Source of the DNA: Branchiostoma floridae
Lineage: Eukaryota > Chordata > Leptocardii > Amphioxiformes > Branchiostomatidae
Reading direction: 5' to 3'
DNA length: 64,000 nt
Assembly (NCBI RefSeq): GCF_000003815.2
Contig: NC_049988.1
Coordinates: 19,109,598 to 19,173,597, forward strand
A program made the position numbers and the translations under genes. The notes under the pieces are model-generated. The model did no database searches and was not told the DNA's origin. It was given only the letters and a program-made list of their open reading frames with translations. Each line of letters begins with the position of its first letter. Within the stretch, counting starts at the first letter, position 1. Positions 34,250 through 46,983 of this stretch are shown in pieces.

Positions 34250-35110
34250 GAGTGTTTGTCTTTACTGTGATTGAAACAGGAGAAATTTGTTTGACATGTC
34301 TGAGATGGACTCTCAAATGTAGAGAACATTTGTTGACACGGAGGACAGGTCCCATTTCCCATTTTCCTGGATTGTTTCCATAACCGGTAATCCTCTTACG
34401 GCGTAACACACCAGGTTTGTGCTGAACAAAACAAGCTGCAAGTCCGGACAGATGTAACTAAACCACAGACACAGGGACACCACTCTTCTCTATAAGGGTG
34501 GTGGTTTCTTTAGGTGTGGCCCTCCTCCTTGTCGCCCTATTGTGGTACCATATCGGATCGCATGATGAGGTATTCTTCGGATAGACATGCATGTGTCGAA
34601 AAATATTCAGGTGTTTTGTTATGGAAAATCCTTCCTCTATCCTAGCACACTTCAAAATTTCACCACATAAACATCCGAAGGTACGCATCTCTATCACCAA
34701 TGTGACCTTGAGAAGACCTGATAGTGAAACGTGCTCAGCTTCGTCCATGTATGTTGAGAAAAACAAGATGGCCTTTCAATGGCGAATTGCCATGTACATT
34801 TGCATCAAAACAATACACAGACATTACGGCCCAAGAAGCAATAACCACCTGTGCAGCCTGGATATGCATATTCTGTCATGTGTCATCAGATTGATTATTA
34901 CTCGTACTGTGTTAAATGCGTCTGAATACAAAGGCGACCCTGTTAGCAACTAATGTTACAGCGTTCCCGCCCACTTCTGGGTTTTATGTCCCTACCAAAA
35001 TGTCAGGAACCTTATGTCAACCGTCCTTGTATTAAAATGGGTTGCTATCAGAACATGATACCATTTCAGGATATTCTCTTTGAATGAGCGCTACAGAGAA
35101 CGCACTGTGT
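34250..35110. repeat. Segments D, E and C, second set
   Basis: D2 34250-34528, E2 34529-34879, C3 34880-35110, in the same order as the first set and contiguous with the second minisatellite, so the whole block was duplicated in tandem. Confidence 0.8.
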
Positions 35111-35475
35111 CGGCAAGTTGCTACATGTTATCGCTTATACCTTCTGTCCACTAGGACTGTGCTCTCGCCGTGGCTCTCTCTCCAACCTTAAATTTGACAG
35201 ATCGATCAACCAAGGTATAGAAAAAAAACGAATCATTTTACACTCTGACTCTTTTATTGTGTTTTCAGCCACACTTTTACATTTTGTATGACAAACCCTG
35301 TATGAAGTCGAAGGTCACACACATTCGCCTTAGGTCACAGTGAGAACGCAGCGCGATCACCGTCAATAGCAAGGGCCCGGATCGATCGCGCGAATAGTGT
35401 CATGGGCTCCTCTAGACCGTGCTCGGACTCAGAAGAGGTTCATGTCATGCACAAAATTTGATTTCTACTGACCAC
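35111..35475. other. Intergenic, nothing recognised
   Basis: No supported feature. A GATC-rich stretch 'cccggatcgatcgcgcg' is at 35377-35393. Confidence 0.3.
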
Positions 35476-35477
35476 CC

Positions 35478-36195
35478 CAGCATCACGCCACTCTTATCCA
35501 AATGTTGCATCATCCTCATCTTTGAAGAGCCCATCGACACATACGGATACCTTAGAATATTACAAAGAACAGTTGAATTACAGCCAAATACATCACAAGC
35601 GTCCATTGTTTTACCATCCACAATATCACATGATCGCGCCACTCCTGGCCCAATCTTGCCTCAGCCTCATTTTTTAAAGAACCCATCGGCACATACGGGC
35701 ACTGCAAGTACAAAGAATAGTTGTATCCTAACCAACTGCATCATGAATGTCGATTGTTTTACCACCCACAACATCACGTGGTCGCGCCACTCCTATCCTC
35801 ATCTTTGAAAAAAGCCATCGGCACATACGGGCACCTGCAAGTACATTGTCTAAAGAACAGTTGTATCTTAGCCAAATACATCATAAGTGTCTATTGTTTT
35901 ACCACCCACAATATCACATTTTGGTGCTGGTGCGTTACGCCGAACGGCGGTTATACCGGCTATATAGATACAGATACAGGTACAGATCACGTGGTCGCGC
36001 CAGTCCTATCCTCATCTTTGAAGAAGTCAGTGGCACATACGGGTACCTGCGGGTATAAAGAACAGTTGTATCTTAGCCAAATACATTATAAGCGTCTATT
36101 GTTTTACCACCCACAACATCACGTGGTCACGCCACTCCTATCCTCATCTTTGAAAAAGCCATCGGCACATACGGGCACCTGCGAGTGCATCGTTC
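35478..36195. repeat. ~145-bp tandem repeat, about five copies
   Basis: 'cgcgccactcctatcctcatctttgaa', 'cggcacatacgggca' and 'tgttttaccacccacaa(c/t)atcac' recur at 142-148 bp spacing. One copy contains an insertion at about 35925-35985, the same dispersed repeat as at the LRR gene's stop codon. Confidence 0.85.
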
Positions 36196-36283
36196 AAAAC
36201 AAAAGTTACGTTTAGCCAAAAGAATGATGCCTCAAGCCAAACGCTAGACTCCCACGCAAACAGTTGTAATATAAGTGACCGTA

Positions 36284-36300
36284 TTGGCGCCATTTCCCGC
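36284..36300 (+). promoter_or_regulatory. E2F-like site cluster
   Basis: TTGGCGCC directly followed by ATTTCCCGC; TTTCCCGC (36293-36300) is a classical E2F element. A donor-like CATCG|GTGAGA follows at about 36338. No gene body could be attached to it. Confidence 0.25.
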
Positions 36301-36945
36301 ACTTCTTCGGGAGACAACGTCAGACAACGAAGACATCGGTGAGAACATCCCAACTACCTTGTGCGGCGCAACACCCGAAACGACGTACCAACACTTGAGC
36401 CGAAAGCTTCCAACAGTGAGTTGGTTTGGGTATCTTGCTTACTCCTTCGTATCTCTGCTGTTCCTTCGATATCCTTCGATATAGTATGTGAGAGCTTGTT
36501 TTAAACCGGGATAGTATTTCAGTACACATGCTGAATAGCTGAATTAATTCTCTACCGCACAAGTCAGTTAGAAGATAATTTTTTAAGTTAACATGTGGGA
36601 GGTTTCGTTCGTTGTGGTTTATTGCAAGAACTTTTTTTGGAACGGTTTGGTACACAGACCGGTTTAGAGTGCTTCAAGTACCACAAATGGTCGCGCGCCT
36701 CACGTCAAATCCGAATAAAACTTTTTTTCAAGTCTCTCCTAGTCTTAGCTGTTTGCTGCTATGAATTTGTTTCTTTTCATTGCTTTAGTATACATAGATA
36801 TTTGATATGTCACATGTCACACAGCCAATTTCATCAATTCTCAAGTTCAAAATATGACTACATAAGTGAGGTTTGATACATAACGTACCAAGTTAACAGT
36901 GTGTTGTTGAGAAGTATTTGGGGTAGCTAAGTTGAGCGAAATGCG
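36301..36945. other. No supported gene
   Basis: Open frames are short and lack recognisable domains. The segment near 36700 ('aataaaactttttttcaagtctctcctagtctt') is repeated at 37108 and 37756, so it belongs to the following satellite. Confidence 0.35.
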
Positions 36946-39900
36946 GCGAATTTTGTTCTACCGAATCGTGAAAGAACTACAGAGCGCACACTCTCCACAA
37001 GCGACACTCGACTGAGCGCATAGCTCCGTATTTTGTTCTGCCGACCCGTAAAACTATCTTCATAAGTTTTGCACAAGAAATGATAGAGCACCTAGTGTCA
37101 GTTCCAATAAAATCAATTTCAAGTCTTTCCTTGTCTTCCTTTGCACCGCTTTTGCTGCAACGAAGTTGTTCCCGTTCATTGTTTTACATTAAAACTTTAT
37201 GTCAATAAAAACTTACTTTTGACTAAGTACATAGTTGGGTAGATTATCTTTTATGAAAGCTCAACTGAGTGCACCGCGCCGTATTTTGTTCTGCACACCA
37301 GCAAAAGAGCGCCAGTCGCCGCATTTTGTTCTGCCTACTCGTACAACAACAGACGCTTTACATTGGACGCCATATTTTGCTTTGTCAGAGACCGTACAAC
37401 AAGTATCGACTCCACGGTCTCAGCAACCAACGCTATAAAAGAGCTCCAAGCGGCGTATTTTGTTCTGCCGTGCCGTACAAAAAGTGACAACTCCGCGGTA
37501 TCAACGACGGGCGCTCCGACGGGTGCAGTACGGGCTCAGGAATCGACGCTTGACCTTGTCGTATTTCTGCCGAACCGTACAAGAACGGACGAATTTACGG
37601 TCTCATCGACGACTCCCAGATCTCAGCAACCGACGCTCATAATTTGTTCTGTCTACCGAAGAAGAAACGACAACCACGCGGTCTCCTGACGTTGAATTTC
37701 ACGCCCAGTGCCGCACCGTTTTTGTTCTAGAAATGATCGAGCGTCTGACGTCAAGTTCCAATAAAATTGTTTTCGAGATTCTTCTTGTCTTCATTTGCAA
37801 CTTTTAAAGTCCTGAGTATTCTTATTTTTTCATTGCTTTATATTAACGCTTGGATTTTATCATCGCGATGTTACAGATCCACTTACGGTGCTTTCAAATC
37901 CTGTTTATGAGGACATAAAGGCCCTACGAATCACTAACTAGTTGGGAAGACATTTGTCTTTGTGAAAGGTCGACTGAGCCCATGGTAGTATTTTGTTCTA
38001 GCGGCCTAAGCCGGACAAGTAGTTACGACTCCACGATACGGCTCACGCATAACTTAGCGAAGCGCCGTATCTTGTCCTGCGGATCGGCAAAGGAAGTGAA
38101 GATTCCACGAGCGCGAATTACCGTACTCTGTTCCCGAACCAGACACGATTGACTTCATGGTGTCAACAACAGACGCACGACTCAGTGCCCATCGATGTAT
38201 GTTTTTCTGTCAAACCGTAAAAGAACTAGGCGACTCCACGGTCTCAGCAGCCGACGTTCGACCTCGCGCACAGCGGCGTATTTTTTTCTGCCGACCCGTA
38301 CAAAGAGTGACGACTCCACGGTCTCAGCATGCAACCGACGCCACGATGAGCGCACCTTGTCGTATTTTGTTCTGCCGAACCGTACAAGAACAGACGAACT
38401 TACGGTCGACGTAATCCCAGATCTAAGAGCACATCGCCGTATTTTGTTCTGCCGACCGAACAAGAAATGACGACCCCACGGCCTCAGCAACCGACCCTTT
38501 TTGTTCTACTGGCCCGTTCCAGAGCGAATTGACGACTCCGCGTTCCTATTAACTGACGTTGAATTTGGCGCCCAGCGCCGCACTTTTTTGTAGGCCCCCG
38601 CGATCTCAGGTACAAACGCTTGACTTCGCATACCTTGCCGTATTATGTTTTGAATAACCGTACCAAAAGTAACGAATCCGCGGTCTCTACAATCGACAAG
38701 CCACTGAGCACCCAGCGCCGTATTTTTGCTCTGCCAACCGACGTTCGCCTGAGTACACCAGGGGCTTATTTTGTGTCGTTCCTTCGGGAAAGAACTGACG
38801 ACTCTAATTAGCTCCTCTCGCCGTATGTTGTTGTGCAGATCTGTACAAGAACAGATGACTCCAAGGTCAACCGACGCTCTACTGAGCACACGGTGCCGTA
38901 TTTTGGTCTGCTGACCCGCTAAGAATTGATCAACTCAAGCGTTACTAAGGAGCTTGTTATGTTTTGTCACCCCATACAAGAACACAAAAACCCACGGTGT
39001 CAATAACCGACATTAGACTAAACGTAGAGCCCTTCCATGAATTGATGACTTCACGATCTCAACAGCCGACGATATCCTAAGCGCACATCTTCGTAATTTG
39101 CTCTGTCGACTTGTAAAGAGAATAACGGCTCCCGTGTGCCACACAGCCACAACCACAGCTACAGACTGTTATGCTATGTTTAATGCTTTGCGAGCAATAG
39201 CGCGGAACCACCTGTCATAAGATTAATGGTTGAATCTTTCAGGTTGTGCCTAATGCGACTCCGGGGTGCGCTGGTTTGGAATTGGAGGTTTCCGCCCATT
39301 TTGAGGTTGAGATCTTGTTTACAACACGTAGGCAGATATCTTGTATATGACTTCCTACCTTTTAACGAAGCTCAACCTCTTTCCTTCAGGCCTTCTGTGC
39401 ACTAGCATGCTCGGCCCTGTCTGCATGTTCTTTGGAGACATGTCATGTGCACGGCCTTGTCATATTTCCCTAGTTAGTTCTTTCCATATTAGTTCTAATC
39501 TTTTATTTGTCTACCTCACGTCCTACTTTCCTGATTTTTATTTTTAAACTTTCCCGGTCGGTTGGTTTTGTATCCGTCGTCCAAACAAAGAACAAAGTAC
39601 GACATCAATCTGCATGTCCTTGATGTGCAAGACATCTACTGAAAACTCCAATAACGTCTCACAGGCATTGCCGTATTTTTTCCGATGCGTGGAAAACGTG
39701 ACATGACGCTTATGATAACCAAGGCTTGACCAGGGACACATTTGTATTATCAATCATGTTCTGCTGGCCCTTGCGATTTCGTTACGGTATCAATAGCCTT
39801 AAGCGCTGTTGAATAAAGGGTCTGCAGATATTTTATTTGGTGGGCCTAGTCCGACGTAGGCAAGCTATAGGGCCACACCGAATTTTGATCTGCCGGTCCT

Positions 39901-40470
39901 CAAAACAACCTACGATTTCACGATTTCAGCAACCGACGCGACGCTTGGCTGAGCGCCGTATGTTTTTTTACAGTCCCGTGCAAGAACAGAAGAATCGACG
40001 GTCTCAATGCCCGACTCTCGACTTCACGTATGATGTTCTTTAGACCCGACAAGAAGTGAAGACTCCACGATTTAGGCAACCGACGTTCATTTAAGCGCAC
40101 AGTGTAAGAACTGATGAGTTCACGGTCCGAACAAATGCACGGGAATTCGACTGAACGCACAGCGCCGCATTTTCTTCTACCGTCGCGTACAATAGCCCAA
40201 GGACAAATAAATCCACGGCCTCGTGACCTGCAACCGACTTTCAACAGAGTGCACCTTGCCGTATTTGGACCTGTCATCCCGTACAAAAACAGATGAACCC
40301 ATGGTCTCAGCAACCAATGTTCGACTAAGTGCACCTTGTCGCATTTTGTTCTGCCAAGTGGCACAGGACGTGGCGACTGCGCGATCTCAGACGCTCGACT
40401 TCGCGCACAGTACAGCATTTCGTTCTGCTGTCCATACGACAAACAAGAGCAGAGAAATCCACATTACGTT
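36946..40470. repeat. Degenerate ~80-bp satellite block
   Basis: The phrase 'cgccgtattttgttctgccgacc' followed by 'cgtacaagaa', 'tgacgactccacggtctcagcaa' and 'ccgacgctcgactgagcgcac' recurs across 3.5 kb at roughly 75-90 bp spacing, with much decay. A second element ('ccaataaaat...ttcaagtcttt') recurs at longer intervals, suggesting a higher-order unit. About 39150-39780 is mostly unrelated sequence inside the block. Confidence 0.85.
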
Positions 40471-41018
40471 GTCAACAAGCAACAATTGATGACTAACTGA
40501 AAAGCGTGGTATTTTTGTAGGTTCCTCCCACATAATCATGTTCTATTGGCCGGCAAATGACGGTCCTCCAGTCTGTGCCTATAGTTCTGTTTCCATTATT
40601 GTTTTAAACATTTTTTTCTCCAATACTCTTTAAGCCACACCAAGCAGGCTTTTGACAAAACTTTAGAACAAGCGATGACCTGTTTGTTGTAAGTGCACTA
40701 GTTAGCATATACATGAAGTGAGTAAAAACTCTCAAGTTAACGCTTGCTTTATAGATTTTAGCAAATCATTTGACTCTGCAGAAACGGCCTCTTGTTTCTA
40801 AAGGTATGTATTCTAAGACTATTACTGGAGGTTATCGTTTGTCTTTAGGCTTTGAAAATAATTAAAACACTGGCAAATGTCATATTTGTTAGTTTGCCAT
40901 GGACAATGATGACGATAGAAGCAGGCACTCTTGATCAAGAAAAGCCACATCAAACTAAAGCCAAAAATGCAAACCCGTTGTCAACAAATAACCTTATTCT
41001 GTTGATTGATTGTTTCAG
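40471..41018 (+). promoter_or_regulatory. Upstream region of the lectin gene
   Basis: No coding sequence. GATTGTTTCAG at 41008-41018 looks like an acceptor, so the first coding exon may be preceded by a non-coding exon. Confidence 0.35.
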
Positions 41019-41035
41019 AGAGAAGACAACCCACC

Positions 41036-44000
41036 ATGAGGGTTCTCCGCATCATCTTGCTTGGTTGTGCGGTACTCCTTTCTGCTTCCATGTCAGGTTC
41101 GGATAGAACGCTTCACTCATCCCCCATATTCATAAACCAAGAAATAAAGGGGAAATAATATTCCTGTTTCTGTTTTAAAAGATGTATAGAAATTGTTGTC
41201 GAGTTGAGAAACCATCGCCGTAGATTGCTTCCAATTAATAAAACAGCATTTAAAAATGATGTATGGGAATTTGTCAACTTGAAATAAATAGGAAACTGTG
41301 CTCATTTTTTTAAAAGTTACACATTGCGTGGCTTTGCAATCAAACATTGTGCAGCACTTAACAACTAGTAGTGCTTATTGGGAACAACAGAATGTCAATT
41401 TTGGCTGGTTTCAGTATCTAGAGCTTACCGGTTACTTAATATTTTCCAATAATATTTTAATTGCATCGATTTGAGTTTGGTAGACGTTTTGCTCATGCTA
41501 GAATTGACCTATATGATACATGCACATTCATATATAGAACTATAGCTTGAACATTCTTTGACAAATGTTTTACAGTAAATAGCACTGCCAGTATTATGAT
41601 TTGGAAAGCTTAAATCTGGAACTTAGAAAGCTACATATCATCAGCTCTGAATATGTTTAACTTATCAGTTGTTTTCCACTATATGTAATATAGCTGACAG
41701 CAGCAAGGAGCATGCAAGTGAGACTGAGAGTGTCGAGTACAGCCTTCTCGATATACTTGCAGGTAACTATCGATATCACGATCTTTGATGTACGTTTTGA
41801 CAGTGCTTGAATATGATTCAGTCAAAACCCAGATACGTTCTAATTGTGTTCAAATTGAAATTAAAGCGTTAAAGTTTTGTTTTTAGTATAAGAAGTAAAA
41901 TGGACTAGAATGAGTAAAGATATTGTGACCAAGAAACAATGCATCTTTTGTTGCAGGAGAAGAAAGTATTCGTGTCCGCAGGGCTGCTGATGACGCAAAG
42001 ACCGATGACGCAAAAAATGATGACAAAAAGAGTGAAGACCCAAAGACCGATGAGGCAAAGACCGATGAGGCAAAGACCGATGACGGGCTCATCAGAAAGA
42101 CAGGTTGTGAGGGCCACCAGGTACCTTCCAATGCCAAGATGACAGAAACAGTGATCCTTTCAGAAATTCAAACAATAAGTATCTTCACTATCACACAATA
42201 ATCATCATAAAGTCTGCTTTTAAGATTTATGTCATGTAAATATGATTAAGTTTGATTAATCAATAGGGCACTTTAAATGTCTTTGGTCTCAGTTGTTAGA
42301 TCTGTGTATGAAACCTTTTTTTCAAAATGAACTTAAAATCTCGGATTGGCATGATAAATTCGTGAAAACAAACAAAAAAGCCATTACCCGTAGTGCTGTT
42401 ACTTGCTCAGGCTGTTTTGCCATTTGTCAAGGCCTCCTCCACTGGATGACAACCTAGCTGCGTCCTAAATTTGATTTGTTTAACCATTGATTTCATAACC
42501 GGAATGTGATAGAGGATGCAAAAGTACGATTAAAAACCATTGAAAAAAGTTGTTCTTTATATACATAATTCGTTGAGCGCTCTTTTAAAATTCAGTTCAA
42601 CGCCCTATTTGAATGAGGATGAAAACCAACAAGGGCTGTCAGCCCTCATAGGATGGTCAAATGTCCGAAGTCGAGGACTCTTGTTTTTTTCCTGAGCAAA
42701 GGAATTGTCTTAACTCGAACATGTTGTATCTGTTAGCTGAAGGTATGTTACCTTACAGACAGGAGACCAGTGGGGTTCGTCTGATCATGACAACTGCATC
42801 TGCGGAGGATCTGACACGACCTGCTATCATGTTGACTGCCTTCCCGGTTCTAAAGTTGTCCGTGACTCCAATGGCCTGTGGAACTGTAAAGTTGATTCAT
42901 CCAAACAAGGCAAGGCAGTTGATAAACAGCGATATGGGATTTCTTTTCATAAACTGAGAGAGTCTCAGAGTACTCATACTTGGAATTGGCTAATTCTTTG
43001 TAAATTTAGCACAATCTTGAATTTTGAATCACAAACTTGCACAACCTCAAGGCTAGTCAAGTGACATTAATCCCATATAGAAACCACATGGTTTTGACTA
43101 CCTCATTTGGTCCAGCACTGAGTCTATTGCCTTTCACTGGATAAGTTGCATACTAGATTGCTATTTTTTTTGCTTAGCACGAATGTACAGTGGGGCAAGG
43201 AGACACAAGGACGCCAAGAGTAATCGTATCCTTGTGTTGTTTCAGGATCAATCCCAAAGGTGAAAGTGTACGGCAATGCAAAGGTAATTATTACCTATTT
43301 CATGTTACACAGAATCTCACAATTTGTATATTCTTATTCATTTACCTGTACTGATGAATATATCACATAATGATACTTTTTATATGATTTTTGAACTTCT
43401 ATTTGTTGTAGGGAGCGAAGATGAGTGGAGCCGACGCATTTGGTGTGTTCTCAGGGATTTTTGGCCTATTTGCATTCGCTGTTGACCGCTACGAGTCTCA
43501 ACAAACGACGGCGCAGCTTAATGAAATACAAGGTAACATTCGGGCAGTGGAGGAGAAGGTTGACGATTTGGCACGAAGCATCAGTGACCTAGGCGTGCAG
43601 ATGGATTACCTTTCCCAAATAACACGGTACGTCAGAGACATCCAAAAGCTGAAAAACGCACGGGACACCTGCCTGATAATACGAACCAACGACAATGGAC
43701 AGTATGACCTACCTGGCGGCGACGCTCAACAATGGGCAGACCGCATCGTGGATGACTTTGACGGCATGAGACTTGTATGTGTACATTTTATTGTACTTTA
43801 GTAGAGTAGATGCATTTTATGGGGGTCCATGGACCTTGGACTGCCAGTGACTGAAACATAAAATTATGATTGTTGTTCAGAACAAGCCCATTGTCTAAAG
43901 AACAACCCAATCCAAGCCACTTTATTGTATGTATCTAATCTCATACTGCCTCATTTAGATTGTGGCTAGATTAAACTACTCACACTTTGAATTCACTTGG

Positions 44001-46983
44001 ATGCGTATCATTATATATATGTACAAGCATTAAGGTGTTCCAGTTCACCTTGTCTTCCAAATAGCACCCGAAGATCGAAGATGTCTTGAAGGTTAATCCT
44101 TGTGGTGGTGGGAAATTTTCACTATACATTTTCCCAATGCTGGGCGTTTAAGACCCTTTGGAAAGTAGGGGTACTGTTTTCACTATGTTACATTTTTGAA
44201 AAATAGAAACCTTAAGCTTTGTAATGGTATATAATTTCATAGGATCATTTGGAAGGAAAGCCGCGAACAAAAACGTAGCATAGTGAATACAGTACCAACG
44301 TATGCTTCCCAACATATGTTGGGGGCAGCACAACAAGCTTAAGGGTAAGTCTTTCATATATGACCTTGGTATCTACTTTAATAAAAGATCGGGAACCATT
44401 GTAGAATGGTGGATTTGCTTGGAGCACATTGAGGACTTTTATTGTTTTCAACTTTCGTTAACGTTGATTTCGATCCATTTCAATTTTTGTTACAGATATT
44501 GAAAAATCTCGGAGATATGATAGACCCACAAGACAGAATTTTCAATGGAAAATCTCTGTTTCAAATATATACTGAAGAACTTGATAAGCTGAAAGATAAT
44601 GGGGATCTACAGGAGAACACTGCAGCTGAATGGGTATACATCCTCTATCTTTTTGCAATCTCTATTATGATTATAACTTTCTCATAACCCCGAGTTCCGA
44701 TGATTAGGTGCACGGCTAGAAGACTGGCAAAAATCAAATACACCAATTTTCCTACCGTTCGCCGTTCATTGAAAAATCTTACTTTCATTACTTTACCTTA
44801 CATTACTGAACCTCATTTATTGTCGGAATGAGATTTAGTTACTTGTATAATCGGGCAAAAATGCAGGGAAAAGCTTGACACGTTTACATGTACCTTCGCA
44901 TGCACTGACTATTTTACAATAATAATGCCCTCTGAGGGATATTCTGCACTTTTTGTGCTCTTGAGTTTGCCCAGAAGTCAGTTTGGAATACACAACAGTA
45001 CAAAGGACATTTTATCATATAGCCAATAGTTTAAAGCACCGAGTAAAGAACTGGCTTTAGCAGTTAGAGGTGCCCTGTAAACATGCCCTGACTTGTATTT
45101 TGCTTGTACATATTGAAACCAATGTTAATTTTCACATATAGATGCAACTAAAAACCCAGGAGGTCTTTGCCCTTTTGGGAACTGGATACGACATCTGGAT
45201 TGCAGCTCTGAAAATCAAAGGGCGTCTAGATGACATTCCAGTCATAACAAAAATGGGGATAACAGCGATCAACGAAGCGAATGAAATCCTGCAAGATCTT
45301 CTTACCTATGTCTCCGGTAAGTTTTCATGCTGACATTAATTTTATGTGACAAAAAATCCAAATCTTGGACTGGGATCTGGCATGCGTGTTTATACTGCAG
45401 AATTATCTCCCATAAAAACATGATATTGATCAATGATAATTTGACAGCAAGCTTGTATAATAAAACATGAAATGTTACAACATCTAACATGTAAATGTCC
45501 GTCCAGTTATAAACTGATCGAGGTATTACAGAGCATTCGGCATTAAATATACCATCTAAGCCATTACCTGGGACTAGCCAAAAGGCGACACCAACACTGT
45601 GAAACTGAAAACTGCTAACAGCAATTCAACTTTAACCCATCAAATGGGAGTGCAATTAAGCAATCCAATGGCAACACTGTTTTCAGCTGTTTATGTAATA
45701 CTATATTTGCTTTTTCATTACATCACAGTATACTGTCTTTCTGTTTCATAGCCCTAGACTCAGTCTGCCCTGATGGCTATTCTCTCCACAATGATGTCTG
45801 CTACAAGGTGTTTAAGGAAAGTAAGACGTATAGTGATGCATCCACATTTTGCTCACTTCAAGGTCCGTTTGGAAGGCTCGCCATGGCAAAAAATAGTGGC
45901 ATAAATCAATTGATTGCCCGGCTTAAGAACGATGCATGCGAAAACTGCTATATCTTTTTTGGCCTAAAACAACGTCGGAATGAGGGAAGCTGGACATGGG
46001 CAGACGGGTCTGAGCTAGGCTCCTTCAACGACTGGGCACCAGATGAACCCAACGATGGTGGTGGTTGGTGGTGGGGATATCGTCGAGGACTGCAGAACTG
46101 TGGAACGTTTCAGCCAGACAACGAATGGGATGACTATCAGTGCAGCAAGAGCCTGTACTTCGCTTGTGAGGTGGCCCCTTCTTCACGTAAGCTGTTAATT
46201 CTTTCTTGACCTTTAGATTACCCAGTGGTCATTTGATACAGAAATGGGTCTGGTACATGAATTGCTGTACATTAATCTCTCATCGTATCTCAATCATGAG
46301 TCTATTCCTGAATACAATGTAATATCATTAGTGTGAAGTACTTTTGCTGTTAAGCTCGCAAACTAAGCGAGCAGAGAGTATACTCTTTATGATATCATAG
46401 TAAGCAAGACATGCTTATTAACAAAAATGTTACAGAAAAAAGCAGCATCTATTACTTAGTCTGGTATAAAGTGTGAAATGTTGGAAGGATAATATGCAGC
46501 TCTTGCCCGAACACTTCTGACTGAATGTAGCTTGAATCCAGATCAGAGTTATACCATCTTCCTGCTTCAGTAGTACATAACTTCATTTGCTTAATTCATT
46601 ACATCTAAAGACGATGAACACAATATGAAAATGTATGACGATCTTTTTTATGCTCTTTTACAGAAATCGCATGTGAGGGTGAAACTTTGCAGCTACGTTG
46701 CTTACCGGGAAAAAAGATCCGTGTCGAGTCCGCAAGCTATGGCTGTTATCACAGTTATAACAGTTTGAACCCATGTAAACATGTCAGACATGATGGGAGC
46801 CACTTTTTTGGCGAACGTCCAACTTATTTTTCCTGTTCTTGTAAAGCAGATGACAGCGACCGCATTGTACAGGACAAGTGCGAGAATGAAAATCACTGTT
46901 TGGTGAGGGCAAGCAATCTAAACTTTGGTGATCCTTGTCCTCATAAAATCAAGTACTTGACGGCAGAGTATTCCTGTGTCTAA
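41036..46983 (+). CDS. Secreted multidomain lectin: CTLD plus SUEL/rhamnose-binding lectin, complete
   Basis: Ten exons: 41036-41096, 41694-41762, 41957-42120, 42759-42909, 43246-43283, 43412-43774, 44496-44633, 45142-45316, 45752-46186, 46664-46983; all phases join, giving 637 aa. Residues 1-20 are a signal peptide (MRVLRIILLGCAVLLSASMS). Residues ~60-92 are a charged repeat of KTDDAK/KTDEAK units. Residues ~93-145 hold six Cys (CIC, then C-x4-C) resembling a VWC or pacifastin-like module. Residues ~149-386 are a helical region: a Gly/Phe-rich hydrophobic stretch (GVFSGIFGLFAFAV), a coiled coil, then more helices; I cannot name it. Residues ~392-526 are a C-type lectin domain with an EPN motif and WDDYQC in place of the usual WND. 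Residues ~533-637 are a SUEL domain (IACEGETLQLRC ... DPC ... KYL). Both lectin domains bind carbohydrate in other animals, so an extracellular glycan-recognition role is inferred. The exon 4 donor is GC; exon 3/4 ends are ambiguous by a few bases. Confidence 0.85.
42910..43245 (+). other. GC-AG intron of the lectin gene
   Basis: The exon ends CAAG and the intron starts GCAAGG, the usual strong context for GC donors. Only this site leaves one base, as needed to join GA at 43246. The nearby GTTGAT (42888) is in the wrong phase. Confidence 0.7.

Noticed and set aside
33769-34409. A 197-codon minus-strand frame and plus-strand companions
   Set aside because: Same cause, with the 36-bp unit.
38182-40489. 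Several open frames on both strands at 37235-40489
   Set aside because: They follow the degenerate ~80-bp satellite; the peptides repeat the same motif in different frames.
42661-42957. 98-codon plus-strand frame
   Set aside because: Shadow frame of lectin exon 4; the correct frame gives the CIC...C-x4-C cysteine module.
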